A stretch of DNA of 8,747 nt from Anaerolineae bacterium. Its GTDB lineage: Bacteria; Chloroflexota; Anaerolineae; B4-G1. How positions within the stretch are numbered: the first letter of the stretch is position 1; each line of letters starts with the position of its first letter. The notes under the pieces are model-generated. The model was not told the origin of the DNA. It did no database searches and was given only the letters and a program-made list of their open reading frames with translations. Of the stretch, positions 1 to 5,938 are shown piece after piece. The stretch is taken from contig JAUXFI010000072.1 of NCBI GenBank assembly GCA_030620125.1, positions 1 through 8,747 of the forward strand. The letters run 5' to 3'. Both the position numbers and the translations under genes were made by a program.

Positions 1-2618
1 AGTTCGCGCAGGATGGCCCGCCGCGCCATTTGACCATCGTACTCGCCCACGTAGGTGGTGACCGGTAATCGCTCCTCCGGCGGGGTCTCGATGGTGCTTA
101 TATCGCGCACGCCGGTGAGCGCCATGTACAGGGTGCGCGGGATCGGTGTAGCGGTCAGCGTCAGCACATCCACCTCGGTGCGCAAACGCTTGAGCCGCTC
201 CTTGTGAGTGACACCAAAACGCTGCTCCTCGTCAATGACCAGCAGGCCCAGGTCGGAGAAAGCAATATCCTTCTGCAGCAGTCGGTGCGTGCCGATGACG
301 ATGTCCACCTGACCGGTGAGCAATTTCTCCAGGATCTTTCTCTGCTCGGCGCGGGAGCGGAAGCGGGAGAGCATCTCGACCTCGACCGGGAAAGGAGCCA
401 ATCGCTGGCGGAAGGTGACGTAATGCTGCTGGGCCAGGACGGTGGTCGGCACCAGGATAGCGACCTGCCTGCCATCCAGCACGGCTTTGAAGGCCGCCCG
501 CAGCGCCACCTCGGTCTTGCCGTAGCCCACGTCGCCGCAGATGAGCCGGTCCATCGGCTTGGGCTTCTCCATGTCGGCCTTGACCTCAACGATGGCGCTC
601 AGTTGGTCCTCGGTCTCAAAGTAGGGGAAGCCAGCCTCCAGTTCCGCCTGCCAGGGACCATCCGGGGCAAAGGCGTGACCGGCGGCCAACTCGCGGGCGG
701 CGTAGAGTTCCAACAGTTCTCGGGCCACGTCCTCGGCGGCCCGTCTGGCCCGCGCCTTGACCGTCTGCCAGGGGGCCGTGCCCAGATGGTTGAGACGCGG
801 CGGGCGGTCGCCGGCCCCGATGTAACGGCCAAGCCGATCCGCCTGGTAGACGGGGACGTAGAGGCGATCAGCGCCCCTGTACTCCACCAGCAGGTACTCG
901 CGCTCCACCCCCTCCATCGCCCGCGTGACCAGGCCGCGAAAGATGCCGATGCCGTACTCGACGTGGACGACAAAATCGCCGGGAGTGAGGTCGGAGAAAT
1001 ATGCCTCGGGAGCGACCTTGCGGCGATGGACGGGACGCCGGGGCTCCGGGCGACGCCAGCCAAAGATCTCGGAATCTGTGAGTAGATGAGTAGATGAGTA
1101 GAGAGTAGATGAGGAAGGAGGGAAACGGAGGATACAGCCTTCGGCGAGGGAACCCTGGACGAAGGTAAGAGGGGCCTGTGGTGGCTGGCGCAGTTCCTCA
1201 AGCGGCAGGACGTAGTCGTGCTCCGCGCCCCATAGCTCGGCCAACCGGCGGGCCTGCTGGCTGACGACGACTACCTGCCCACCCCCCCCGCCCCCCCCTA
1301 TAGGGGGGGAGGTGACAATCGCGGTATGGATGTGCTCCAGTACGGGCTTGAGTTGGCCGCCAAAACGGGAGCCAGGAATGAAACTACTGGCCAGGCGAGA
1401 GGTCGCGCCCCCCTCCCCGTGGCCCAGTGTGAGCACGGGCCGGTCGGTCAGCCGTTCCGACCACTCGTCCCAGGTGACGTAGGGCAGTGGATAGTCGGGC
1501 AGGAGCGTCTCGGCCTCCTCTGCGGCGGTCCGCAGGGCCACACCCTCCTCCTCCAGGTTGGCCCAATCATCCGCCAGTTCCTGCGGGTCGTCTACGACGA
1601 CCAGGGCCTCAGAGGGCAAATAGTCCAGCAGCGTGGCGGGGTCGGTGTAAAAGTAAGGCAGGTAAAACTCGAGCCCAGGGAACGGCATGGCGGCCGCCAG
1701 GCCACGCTGATGAGCCTCCAGTTCGGCGCGAGCGTCGGCGGGGGGGCCGTGGGCCAACTGCGCAGTGACGTGACCGGCGACGCGCGGACCGTGGCGAGGG
1801 AGCGCTTCGCGGGCCGGAGTGATGGTGACGCTCTCCACCCGCTCCCCCCGTGATAACGAGCGCTGGGTGGCGGGGTCAAAGCGCCGGAGCGACTCGATCT
1901 GGCTGCCAAAGAGCTCCACGCGCACAGGCATGGAATCGGCGGGCGGGAAAATGTCGAGAATACCACCCCGGTGGCTGAACTGGCCGGGGGCCTCGACGAC
2001 GCTGACAGGCTCGTAGCCCAGCCCCGCCCATAGACCCAGTACCCGCTCCATGTCGAGCACCTGGCCCACGCGGAACTCGCGAATGGAGGAGCGGAACTGG
2101 CGCAGCGGCAACGTGCGCTGCATCAGCGCGCGGGCCGAGGTGACGATTACCCCCCCCTCACCCTCACCCCCACCCCCCCTCACCCCCCCTATAGGGGGGG
2201 AAGGGGAGGTGCTAGTAAAGAAAAAAGAAGAGCCAGACCTCACCCCCCCTATAGGGGGGGAAGGGGGGGGTGAAGGAGGATAAAGGGCGGAGAGGACACG
2301 CAAGCGGCCTGCGATGACTTCGTCGGTCCAGGGGACGCGCTCGTAGAAAAGGGCCAGCGGTTCGGGGAAACGTAGGATGCACTCTGGGTTGGGAAACCAA
2401 TCACGCAAGGAGTGAGCCAGCGACTTGGCGCGCTCTACCGAGCCGGCGACGACCAGCAGCGGGCGATTCAGATCACGGGCCAGCGCGGCCAGGAGAGCAG
2501 GACGGACAGCGCGCAACAAGCCCAGCGCGGGCGGCGTCTCCCCACTCCGCAAATCCTGCCGCAGGGATCGGTAAGCCTCAAGTGATTCAAACGATGCCAG
2601 GAGTCCCGAAACGTTCAC
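1..2618 (-). CDS. mfd: Transcription-repair coupling factor Mfd, C-terminus cut by window edge
   Basis: Mfd is the ATP-driven DNA translocase that removes stalled RNA polymerase and recruits UvrA to lesions. The frame is open from a GTG at 2618 to the window edge (872 codons). The GTG is the first possible start, because the pth stop codon lies in the same frame one codon upstream; translation is probably coupled to pth. Domains in order: UvrB-like N-terminal module with [10 protein letters not shown] at about residue 210; a CarD-like RNA-polymerase-interacting domain around residues 540-640 ([15 protein letters not shown] near D548); then the superfamily 2 helicase with Walker A GDVGYGKT at 695-702, DEEQ at 796-799 and TATPIPRTL starting at 822. 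The second RecA lobe and the C-terminal domain lie outside the window. The Walker A motif sits some tens of residues later than I recall for other Mfd proteins, which fits three in-frame low-complexity insertions at about residues 115-155, 436-447 and 500-511. The family assignment is certain. Confidence 0.97.
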   Translation of the reverse strand, partial: MNVSGLLASFESLEAYRSLRQDLRSGETPPALGLLRAVRPALLAALARDLNRPLLVVAGSVERAKSLAHSLRDWFPNPECILRFPEPLALFYERVPWTDEVIAGRLRVLSALYPPSPPPSPPIGGVRSGSSFFFTSTSPSPPIGGVRGGGGEGEGGVIVTSARALMQRTLPLRQFRSSIREFRVGQVLDMERVLGLWAGLGYEPVSVVEAPGQFSHRGGILDIFPPADSMPVRVELFGSQIESLRRFDPATQRSLSRGERVESVTITPAREALPRHGPRVAGHVTAQLAHGPPADARAELEAHQRGLAAAMPFPGLEFYLPYFYTDPATLLDYLPSEALVVVDDPQELADDWANLEEEGVALRTAAEEAETLLPDYPLPYVTWDEWSERLTDRPVLTLGHGEGGATSRLASSFIPGSRFGGQLKPVLEHIHTAIVTSPPIGGGGGGGQVVVVSQQARRLAELWGAEHDYVLPLEELRQPPQAPLTFVQGSLAEGCILRFPPSSSTLYSSTHLLTDSEIFGWRRPEPRRPVHRRKVAPEAYFSDLTPGDFVVHVEYGIGIFRGLVTRAMEGVEREYLLVEYRGADRLYVPVYQADRLGRYIGAGDRPPRLNHLGTAPWQTVKARARRAAEDVARELLELYAARELAAGHAFAPDGPWQAELEAGFPYFETEDQLSAIVEVKADMEKPKPMDRLICGDVGYGKTEVALRAAFKAVLDGRQVAILVPTTVLAQQHYVTFRQRLAPFPVEVEMLSRFRSRAEQRKILEKLLTGQVDIVIGTHRLLQKDIAFSDLGLLVIDEEQRFGVTHKERLKRLRTEVDVLTLTATPIPRTLYMALTGVRDISTIETPPEERLPVTTYVGEYDGQMARRAILRE
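1081..1111 (-). repeat. Octamer tandem repeat inside mfd
   Basis: On the plus strand the unit AGTAGATG occurs at 1081-1088, 1089-1096 and 1104-1111, with a 7-nt variant AGTAGAG at 1097-1103. In mfd it encodes a Ser/Thr/Leu/Tyr-rich stretch just before the conserved [10 protein letters not shown] segment, around residues 500-511. An 8-nt unit shifts the frame when its copy number changes; the 7-nt variant makes the block 31 nt long, and the frame stays open here. Confidence 0.8.
1278..1313 (-). repeat. In-frame palindromic repeat insertion in mfd, third palindrome copy
   Basis: A third copy of C7-TATA-G7 is at 1292-1309, followed on the minus strand by further G-runs at 1282-1289 and 1278-1280. 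It encodes Thr-Ser-Pro-Pro-Ile and seven glycines (residues about 436-447). It sits directly before the conserved-looking [15 protein letters not shown] segment, where a Gly-rich stretch is not expected. The palindrome is read in the same frame as the two copies near 2183-2260. Confidence 0.85.
2151..2279 (-). repeat. In-frame palindromic repeat insertion in mfd, two palindrome copies
   Basis: This stretch encodes about 41 residues (roughly 115-155 of Mfd) of Pro/Ser- then Gly-rich sequence between the conserved blocks [10 protein letters not shown] and [10 protein letters not shown], where other Mfd proteins have only a short loop (family knowledge from memory). It holds two copies of the perfect palindrome C7-TATA-G7 at 2183-2200 and 2243-2260. 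These lie inside a longer direct repeat (2179-2206 and 2239-2266, spacing 60 nt). Both copies are read as Ser-Pro-Pro-Ile-Gly-Gly followed by Val-Arg. The total length keeps the reading frame. I infer an inserted repetitive element. Confidence 0.85.
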
Positions 2619-2621
2619 GCT

Positions 2622-3200
2622 CTACCGTCCCCGATTGTACTGACTCATTGCCTCCCCGACACCCTCACACAGCCAGGTCTCCATAGCAGCTACGGCTCGC
2701 TCCAGCGTCTCCTCCAGCAACGGCTCCTCTTCCGCCGAGAAATCCTGCAGCACGTAAGCCGCTGGGTCCATCCGTCCCGGTGGGCGGCCAATGCCGAAAC
2801 GCAGGCGGGCAAAGTCCTGGCTACCCAACTGCTCAATGATGGACCTCATCCCCTTGTGACCGCCGCTGCCTCCCTCTGGCCGCAACCGCACCGTGCCCAG
2901 GGGCAGGTCCAGGTCATCGTAGACCACCAGCAACCGCTCGTGCTGCACCTTGTAGAAGCGAGCCAACGGCACGGCAGCGCGACCGCTCTCGTTCATGAAC
3001 GTCTGCGGCTTGGCCAGGATGACTCGCTGTCCGCGGATGGTTCCCAGGGCGACACGGGCTCGCTTCTGCCGCTTGTCGAAGGATAGACCATGAGCCGCAG
3101 CCAGCCGCTCGAGGCAGCAAAATCCGACGTTGTGCCGGTTGGTGGCGTATCGTGGGCCTGGGTTGCCCAGCCCGACGATGAGGTAAAATCCCATGACCAT
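2622..3200 (-). CDS. pth: Peptidyl-tRNA hydrolase
   Basis: This cytosolic enzyme cleaves the ester bond of peptidyl-tRNA released from stalled ribosomes and recycles the tRNA. The 192-residue product has the normal length for bacterial Pth and all its signatures: GLGNPG near the N-terminus, NRHNVG with the catalytic histidine at about residue 23, FMNESG, DDLDLPLG and GGSGGHKG. Two starts are possible, ATG at 3200 and ATG at 3194. An AGG in the upstream sequence lies 3 nt before the first and 9 nt before the second, so 3194 (starting MGFYLIVGLG) may be the real one. The gene starts 15 nt after the stop of the Ig-like protein gene and ends 3 nt before the mfd start. The pth-mfd neighbourhood is known in other bacteria, for example Bacillus. 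All three genes are probably on one transcript. Confidence 0.98.
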   Translation of the reverse strand: MVMGFYLIVGLGNPGPRYATNRHNVGFCCLERLAAAHGLSFDKRQKRARVALGTIRGQRVILAKPQTFMNESGRAAVPLARFYKVQHERLLVVYDDLDLPLGTVRLRPEGGSGGHKGMRSIIEQLGSQDFARLRFGIGRPPGRMDPAAYVLQDFSAEEEPLLEETLERAVAAMETWLCEGVGEAMSQYNRGR

Positions 3201-3215
3201 CAGCCTGCCGGCGTT

Positions 3216-3965
3216 TCACATCGGAGGCCGATTCACGTGCTGCTGACGCAGGAACCAGCGCACGAGGGCTTTCGCCAACAGATACAGGCCCCACAACAGG
3301 AACAGCATCGCGGTGATCCGCGCCCCACCGCAAAAGGCATTACGCAGTTCCCCGGTGTCAAACGGTACGCTGGTATCCTCCTCCCCTCCCGCCGAGGGTG
3401 TGACGACCTCCTCGCCCTCCCCGCCCTCAAGCGTGGGAGACGGTCGCGGCGTCGAGGTAGCAGGCTGCTCGATAGAGATCGGCGTGGGCGTCGAGCCGAC
3501 CCCGACGGTGGGCGCTGGCTCTGGTGTGGGCATCTCGGCCTCGGACGTCGGCGTCGCGACGGGCTGGGCGTTGTTCACAGTGAGGTGCGCAACGAACTGT
3601 TGGTAGTAGGTTGGATCATTTATTCCCTTGACCGTCAAAGCCAGACAGTACAATCCGTCAGGCACACTGGTAGTGTCCCAGGCAGCCAGCACGCCATTTT
3701 CGACTCGAGTGCCCTGCACTTGGGCCAAAGGAATCCATTGCGACCCACCTGTGGCCTCGGCGCCGGCTGCATAACTCACATCGTACCACTCAATATTGGG
3801 ATGGGTAGCGATGCCCGTGATATCCACGACGCCGCTGATGGTCATCCCGCTAGTCGGATAAGTGACCACCGCTCGCGCTTGAGGCTGCGGCGCTGCCCAG
3901 CCCCGCAAGCCCATAACGAGCAGCGCCACCAGTGTCATTCCCACGACCAGTATACGCTTGTACAT
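3216..3965 (-). CDS. Secreted Ig-like-domain protein with C-terminal membrane anchor
   Basis: I do not recognise a named gene. The 249-residue product starts with a signal-peptide-like segment (MYKRILVVGMTLVALLVMGL, cleavage probably after AA near residue 25). Next comes a beta-rich domain at about 30-135 with the pattern YPTSG-ISGVVDITG-W-VENGVLAAWDTT-PDGLYCLALTV, which resembles Ig-like domains on Anaerolineae surface proteins. A Pro/Thr/Glu-rich stalk (about 135-205) contains TPTPEPAPT and similar repeats. One hydrophobic helix (about 218-235, AMLFLLWGLYLLAKALV) is followed by a short basic tail. I infer an extracellular domain held to the membrane by its C-terminus; no catalytic motif is visible. 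The ATG at 3965 is preceded by GAGGGAG at a suitable distance. It is the first gene of the operon with pth and mfd, and it probably supplies their promoter; a functional link to tRNA recycling or repair is not evident. Confidence 0.85.
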   Translation of the reverse strand: MYKRILVVGMTLVALLVMGLRGWAAPQPQARAVVTYPTSGMTISGVVDITGIATHPNIEWYDVSYAAGAEATGGSQWIPLAQVQGTRVENGVLAAWDTTSVPDGLYCLALTVKGINDPTYYQQFVAHLTVNNAQPVATPTSEAEMPTPEPAPTVGVGSTPTPISIEQPATSTPRPSPTLEGGEGEEVVTPSAGGEEDTSVPFDTGELRNAFCGGARITAMLFLLWGLYLLAKALVRWFLRQQHVNRPPM

Positions 3966-3989
3966 AGGTCTCCCTCACCGTAAGTTTAC

Positions 3990-4078
3990 ATCAAGCGCAC
4001 CCGATGCCATTTCGCTCCAAAGAGATCGCCAGATCTGGCAATCCGGCTGGAGCATAGTCGTGCGGCAATGCGCTTGAT
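3990..4078 (-). other. Nested inverted repeats in the operon leader
   Basis: Three inverted repeats are nested. The outer arms ATCAAGCGCA (3990-3999) and TGCGCTTGAT (4069-4078) pair perfectly over 10 bp. The middle arms GCTCCA (4014-4019) and TGGAGC (4048-4053) pair over 6 bp. The inner near-palindrome at 4024-4043 is centred on GCCAGATCTGGC and can form an 8-bp stem with a GATC loop, including one G-U pair in RNA. The block lies between the predicted transcription start and the first gene. It may be a structured leader or a second kind of small palindromic element; I cannot match it to a known riboswitch. Confidence 0.6.
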
Positions 4079-4092
4079 ACGAGCAGACGAAA

Positions 4093-4121
4093 AGTGTAGC
4101 ACAAAAGGGCCAGAATGACAA
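4093..4121 (-). promoter_or_regulatory. Sigma70-type promoter of the Ig-like protein-pth-mfd operon
   Basis: On the minus strand there is TTGTCA (4121-4116) and TACACT (4098-4093) with a 17-nt spacer. Each box differs from consensus at only one or two positions. Transcription would start near 4086, giving a leader of about 120 nt before the ATG at 3965. It is the best promoter match upstream of this operon. Confidence 0.65.
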
Positions 4122-4147
4122 GGAACATGCCCTGACACACAAACGGA

Positions 4148-4261
4148 GTGAACCCTTGCGAAGGTTTGGTGAGAACTTGCGGGCCAAAGCGTCTTTGCCT
4201 ACCAAAAGTTGTCCCGGCGACAAGGCCATTCGCAACCTTCGCAAGAGTGGCTGAGTAGTCA
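4148..4261. repeat. MITE-like repeat, copy 1 (left of tRNA-Arg)
   Basis: This 114-bp stretch matches 4454-4567 at 106 of 114 positions without gaps, in the same orientation. Its inverted arms are ACCCTTGCGAAGGTT at the left and AACCTTCGCAAGAGT at the right, with one mismatch. A 5-bp internal hairpin, TTGTC-CCGGC-GACAA, is at 4209-4223. There is no coding capacity beyond short read-through frames, and no flanking direct repeat is visible for this copy. It lies between the tRNA terminator and the operon promoter. Confidence 0.85.
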
Positions 4262-4282
4262 CGCCCAGCGGACTGAATAGCA

Positions 4283-4306
4283 ATGCCCTCCCGCCGGGGA
4301 GGGCAT
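4283..4306 (-). terminator. Hairpin terminator after tRNA-Arg
   Basis: A perfect 10-bp stem (ATGCCCTCCC pairing with GGGAGGGCAT) with a 4-nt loop lies 8 nt beyond the CCA end of the tRNA. The following minus-strand sequence has only a weak T-run (TGCTATTC), so it may be an imperfect intrinsic terminator or a processing hairpin. Confidence 0.6.
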
Positions 4307-4314
4307 CAAAGGAG

Positions 4315-4391
4315 TGGCGCGCCCGGCGGGACTCGAACCCACAACCTCCCGCTTCGTAGGCGGCTGCTCTGTCCTATTGAGCTACGGGCGC
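4315..4391 (-). tRNA. tRNA-Arg (anticodon ACG), CCA encoded
   Basis: The cloverleaf is complete. The 7-bp acceptor stem pairs GCGCCCG with CGGGCGC and has discriminator G (4318). The D arm, the anticodon loop CUACGAA and the T arm GTGGG-TTCGAGT-CCCGC are all present, and CCA is encoded at 4317-4315. The loop matches other bacterial tRNA-Arg(ACG), whose A34 is normally edited to inosine by TadA to read CGU, CGC and CGA codons. The top pair of the anticodon stem (27-43) is a G-G mismatch, which is slightly unusual. The gene sits between two direct copies of a MITE-like repeat and has its own promoter and hairpin. Confidence 0.97.
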
Positions 4392-4401
4392 GTACACTAA
4401 C

Positions 4402-4429
4402 ATCATAGCACAGGGACAGACCTTGTCAA
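4402..4429 (-). promoter_or_regulatory. Promoter of tRNA-Arg
   Basis: On the minus strand there is a consensus TTGACA (4429-4424) and TATGAT (4407-4402), one mismatch from consensus, with a 16-nt spacer. The -10 box lies 10 nt before the mature tRNA 5' end. The -35 box overlaps the left 12-bp repeat that flanks MITE copy 2. Confidence 0.8.
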
Positions 4430-4437
4430 GTTTCAAG
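4426..4437. repeat. Left 12-bp target-site repeat of MITE copy 2
   Basis: TCAAGTTTCAAG is identical to 4565-4576. It overlaps the -35 box of the tRNA-Arg promoter (4424-4429). Confidence 0.65.
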
Positions 4438-4564
4438 GTTACTACCCAGGCGGGTGAACCCTTGCGAAGGTTTGGCGAGAACTCTTGAGCCAAAGCGTCT
4501 TTGCCTATCAAAAGTTGTCCCGGCGACAAGGCCATTCGCAACCTTCGCAAGGGTGGCTGAGTAA
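4438..4564. mobile_element. MITE-like element, copy 2, with 12-bp direct repeats at its ends
   Basis: This 127-bp element shares 4454-4564 with copy 1. It has perfect 15-bp inverted arms (4458-4472 and 4540-4554), an outer TTACT/AGTAA pair (4439-4443 and 4560-4564), and the same internal TTGTC-CCGGC-GACAA hairpin (4515-4529). The 12-bp sequence TCAAGTTTCAAG directly abuts both ends (4426-4437 and 4565-4576), as expected for a target-site duplication. It encodes no transposase, so movement would need one supplied in trans; I cannot name the family. Confidence 0.75.
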
Positions 4565-4576
4565 TCAAGTTTCAAG
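4565..4576. repeat. Right 12-bp target-site repeat of MITE copy 2
   Basis: TCAAGTTTCAAG is identical to 4426-4437. It contains the stop codon of the CpXC protein gene (4572-4574, minus strand). Confidence 0.65.
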
Positions 4577-5912
4577 CAGCAACCACTCCCGCCAGAACCC
4601 CCTTGGCCTTCTCCAACACCGACGCCAGGCGCTCGGCGGCCTCCAAGTTGCCCTGCTCGCGCAGGTTTGCCTCCGTCTCCCCCATGAACTGCACTAACCG
4701 GTCCGTGAACAAGTCACGGTTCTCCTCCAACAGTCTCTCGACTTCCGCGTCGTCCTCGGTGGTCATCAATCGGTTCAAGAGTCGCAATTCCGGTGGAATG
4801 GCCTCCTCGGTCAGACGCAAGATCAGGTTCCAGATATCCTGCAAAGTCTGAACCCTCTGCTCGTCGCTGGCGGCCCGCGCTTGCTCCAGGTTGGCCGCCA
4901 GTACATTAAAGAAGGCCTCGTCCAGCTCCGCGAAACGACGCCGGGCCAGCGCTTCGGGGTCATCGCTCAGCAACAGGTCTCGCAGAAGCGCAGCACGAGC
5001 TCCAAGCAGCGCCTTGGTCGCTTCGTCGAGCCGGTCTCGAACCTCCAGAACCTTCGTGCGCAGCGCAGTCAACCGCTCCTGCTCCTCCTCGTCGGAGGCT
5101 GACTCGATCAGAGACGTGAGGGACTGGAAAAAGAGATAGTCCAACAGATGCCGGCCAAACGTGACCAGCAACTCGCGTGTCCGTTCGTCGGGGGCCTGGA
5201 CGAGCATCTCTAACAGCTTCTCGCGGGTCGGGTCGGCGCGCAGTGCCTCTAGCATATCACTTCGCGCCTTGACCGCCCGTCCCTCGCTGCTCAACTCTAG
5301 CAGCCTGGTGCGTAGCGCCAGGAGCTGCTGCGTGTCGGCTGCTCGACCCGTGGCCTGCACCATCTCCAGATTAGCAGCCAGCAAGCTGAAGAAATCGGCG
5401 TCAATAGAAGCGTCGTTCTCCTTGATTATCGCTTCCAATACCTCATCGGAGGTGGCATCGAGCATCCGCTGCAGCAGCCCTGCTTTGGCCTTTTGCTCTT
5501 CGATCATCTCCGGGGTGACACCGTCCGCTTCGAGAACCTTGTTTACCAGATTCTCCAACGTGAGAAAGACCTGGGGCTGTAACAGATACGCCTTGCGTTC
5601 CTCGGGCGGAAGATCGTCCATCACACCGCTGGTCAATTTGCCGATGGCCTGCTGGCGTTCCAGGTCGCTGCGGCCCGCCTCCATCGGCATGCAAATCAAC
5701 GCCAGTTCCTTATCGGGGTCGTGATAAAGAAACGGCAGACCAAGCGCCCCTTGCATTCCACAATGGGGGCAAGCGGCTACGTTGACCGCGCCGCTGAATA
5801 GCCGCGCTTTGGCGCTCGGATCAGCTCTGACATCCAAAACCTGCTCCACAGGGGTCTGGAACGGGCTGTTACAACTGGGACAAGTTACACGGGCAAGCAT
5901 TACTTGAGGCAT
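4572..5912 (-). CDS. CpXC-domain zinc-ribbon protein with repeated helical C-terminal region
   Basis: The 446-residue product carries two Cys pairs near the N-terminus, CPSC (C11, C14) and CPHC (C48, C51), the signature of the CpXC domain, a probable zinc-binding module of unknown function. The rest is predicted to be alpha-helical, acidic and Leu-rich. It shows a recurring unit with FF-x-x-L-x-x-x-x-E near the start and an L-x-x-L-R/W-x-x-L-L-x-L helix at the end. Copies lie at about residues 172-207, 259-291, 332-367 and, more degenerate, 406-440. There is no signal peptide or membrane segment, so it is probably cytoplasmic. The ATG at 5912 is chosen because AAAGGA lies 6 nt upstream; an in-frame TTG at 5927 would place that site inside the gene. 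It follows the histidine kinase gene by 26 nt and is probably co-transcribed with it. The stop codon lies inside the right 12-bp repeat of the MITE-like element. The function is unknown. Confidence 0.9.
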   Translation of the reverse strand: MPQVMLARVTCPSCNSPFQTPVEQVLDVRADPSAKARLFSGAVNVAACPHCGMQGALGLPFLYHDPDKELALICMPMEAGRSDLERQQAIGKLTSGVMDDLPPEERKAYLLQPQVFLTLENLVNKVLEADGVTPEMIEEQKAKAGLLQRMLDATSDEVLEAIIKENDASIDADFFSLLAANLEMVQATGRAADTQQLLALRTRLLELSSEGRAVKARSDMLEALRADPTREKLLEMLVQAPDERTRELLVTFGRHLLDYLFFQSLTSLIESASDEEEQERLTALRTKVLEVRDRLDEATKALLGARAALLRDLLLSDDPEALARRRFAELDEAFFNVLAANLEQARAASDEQRVQTLQDIWNLILRLTEEAIPPELRLLNRLMTTEDDAEVERLLEENRDLFTDRLVQFMGETEANLREQGNLEAAERLASVLEKAKGVLAGVVAA

Positions 5913-5918
5913 TACAGT

Positions 5919-5924
5919 TCCTTT
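5919..5924 (-). promoter_or_regulatory. Ribosome binding site deciding the CpXC start
   Basis: AAAGGA lies 6 nt upstream of the ATG at 5912. It supports this start over the in-frame TTG at 5927. Confidence 0.75.
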
Positions 5925-5938
5925 CAATCAGATAGTTT

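Noticed and set aside
204..1085. Long plus-strand open frame of 293 codons opposite mfd
   Set aside because: It is antisense to conserved Mfd motifs (Walker A, DEEQ, CarD-like domain) and its product has no recognisable domain; GC-rich coding DNA often leaves such frames open.
599..1201. Minus-strand 200-codon frame overlapping mfd
   Set aside because: It is another frame of the same strand, with low-complexity Ser/Arg-rich product; the Mfd frame is continuous through the region.
2050..2283. Plus-strand small frame with Pro/Gly-rich product (LTPPIGGEG repeats)
   Set aside because: The repeat motif arises because the palindrome reads almost the same on both strands; the real coding frame is mfd on the minus strand.
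1..2618. mfd as a frameshifted pseudogene
   Set aside because: Walker A at 539-516 and the GTG start at 2618 are in the same frame, and I read no stop across the insertions, so the gene appears intact within the window.
3975..4283. Minus-strand 102-codon frame, similar to part of the frame at 4374-4568
   Set aside because: The shared peptide is only a read-through of the two MITE copies; the frames cover a promoter, leader and tRNA region and show no domain.
4148..4567. Possible CRISPR array from two direct repeats
   Set aside because: There are only two copies, each over 110 bp, with a tRNA gene as the intervening sequence; this fits a MITE pair, not CRISPR repeats and spacers.
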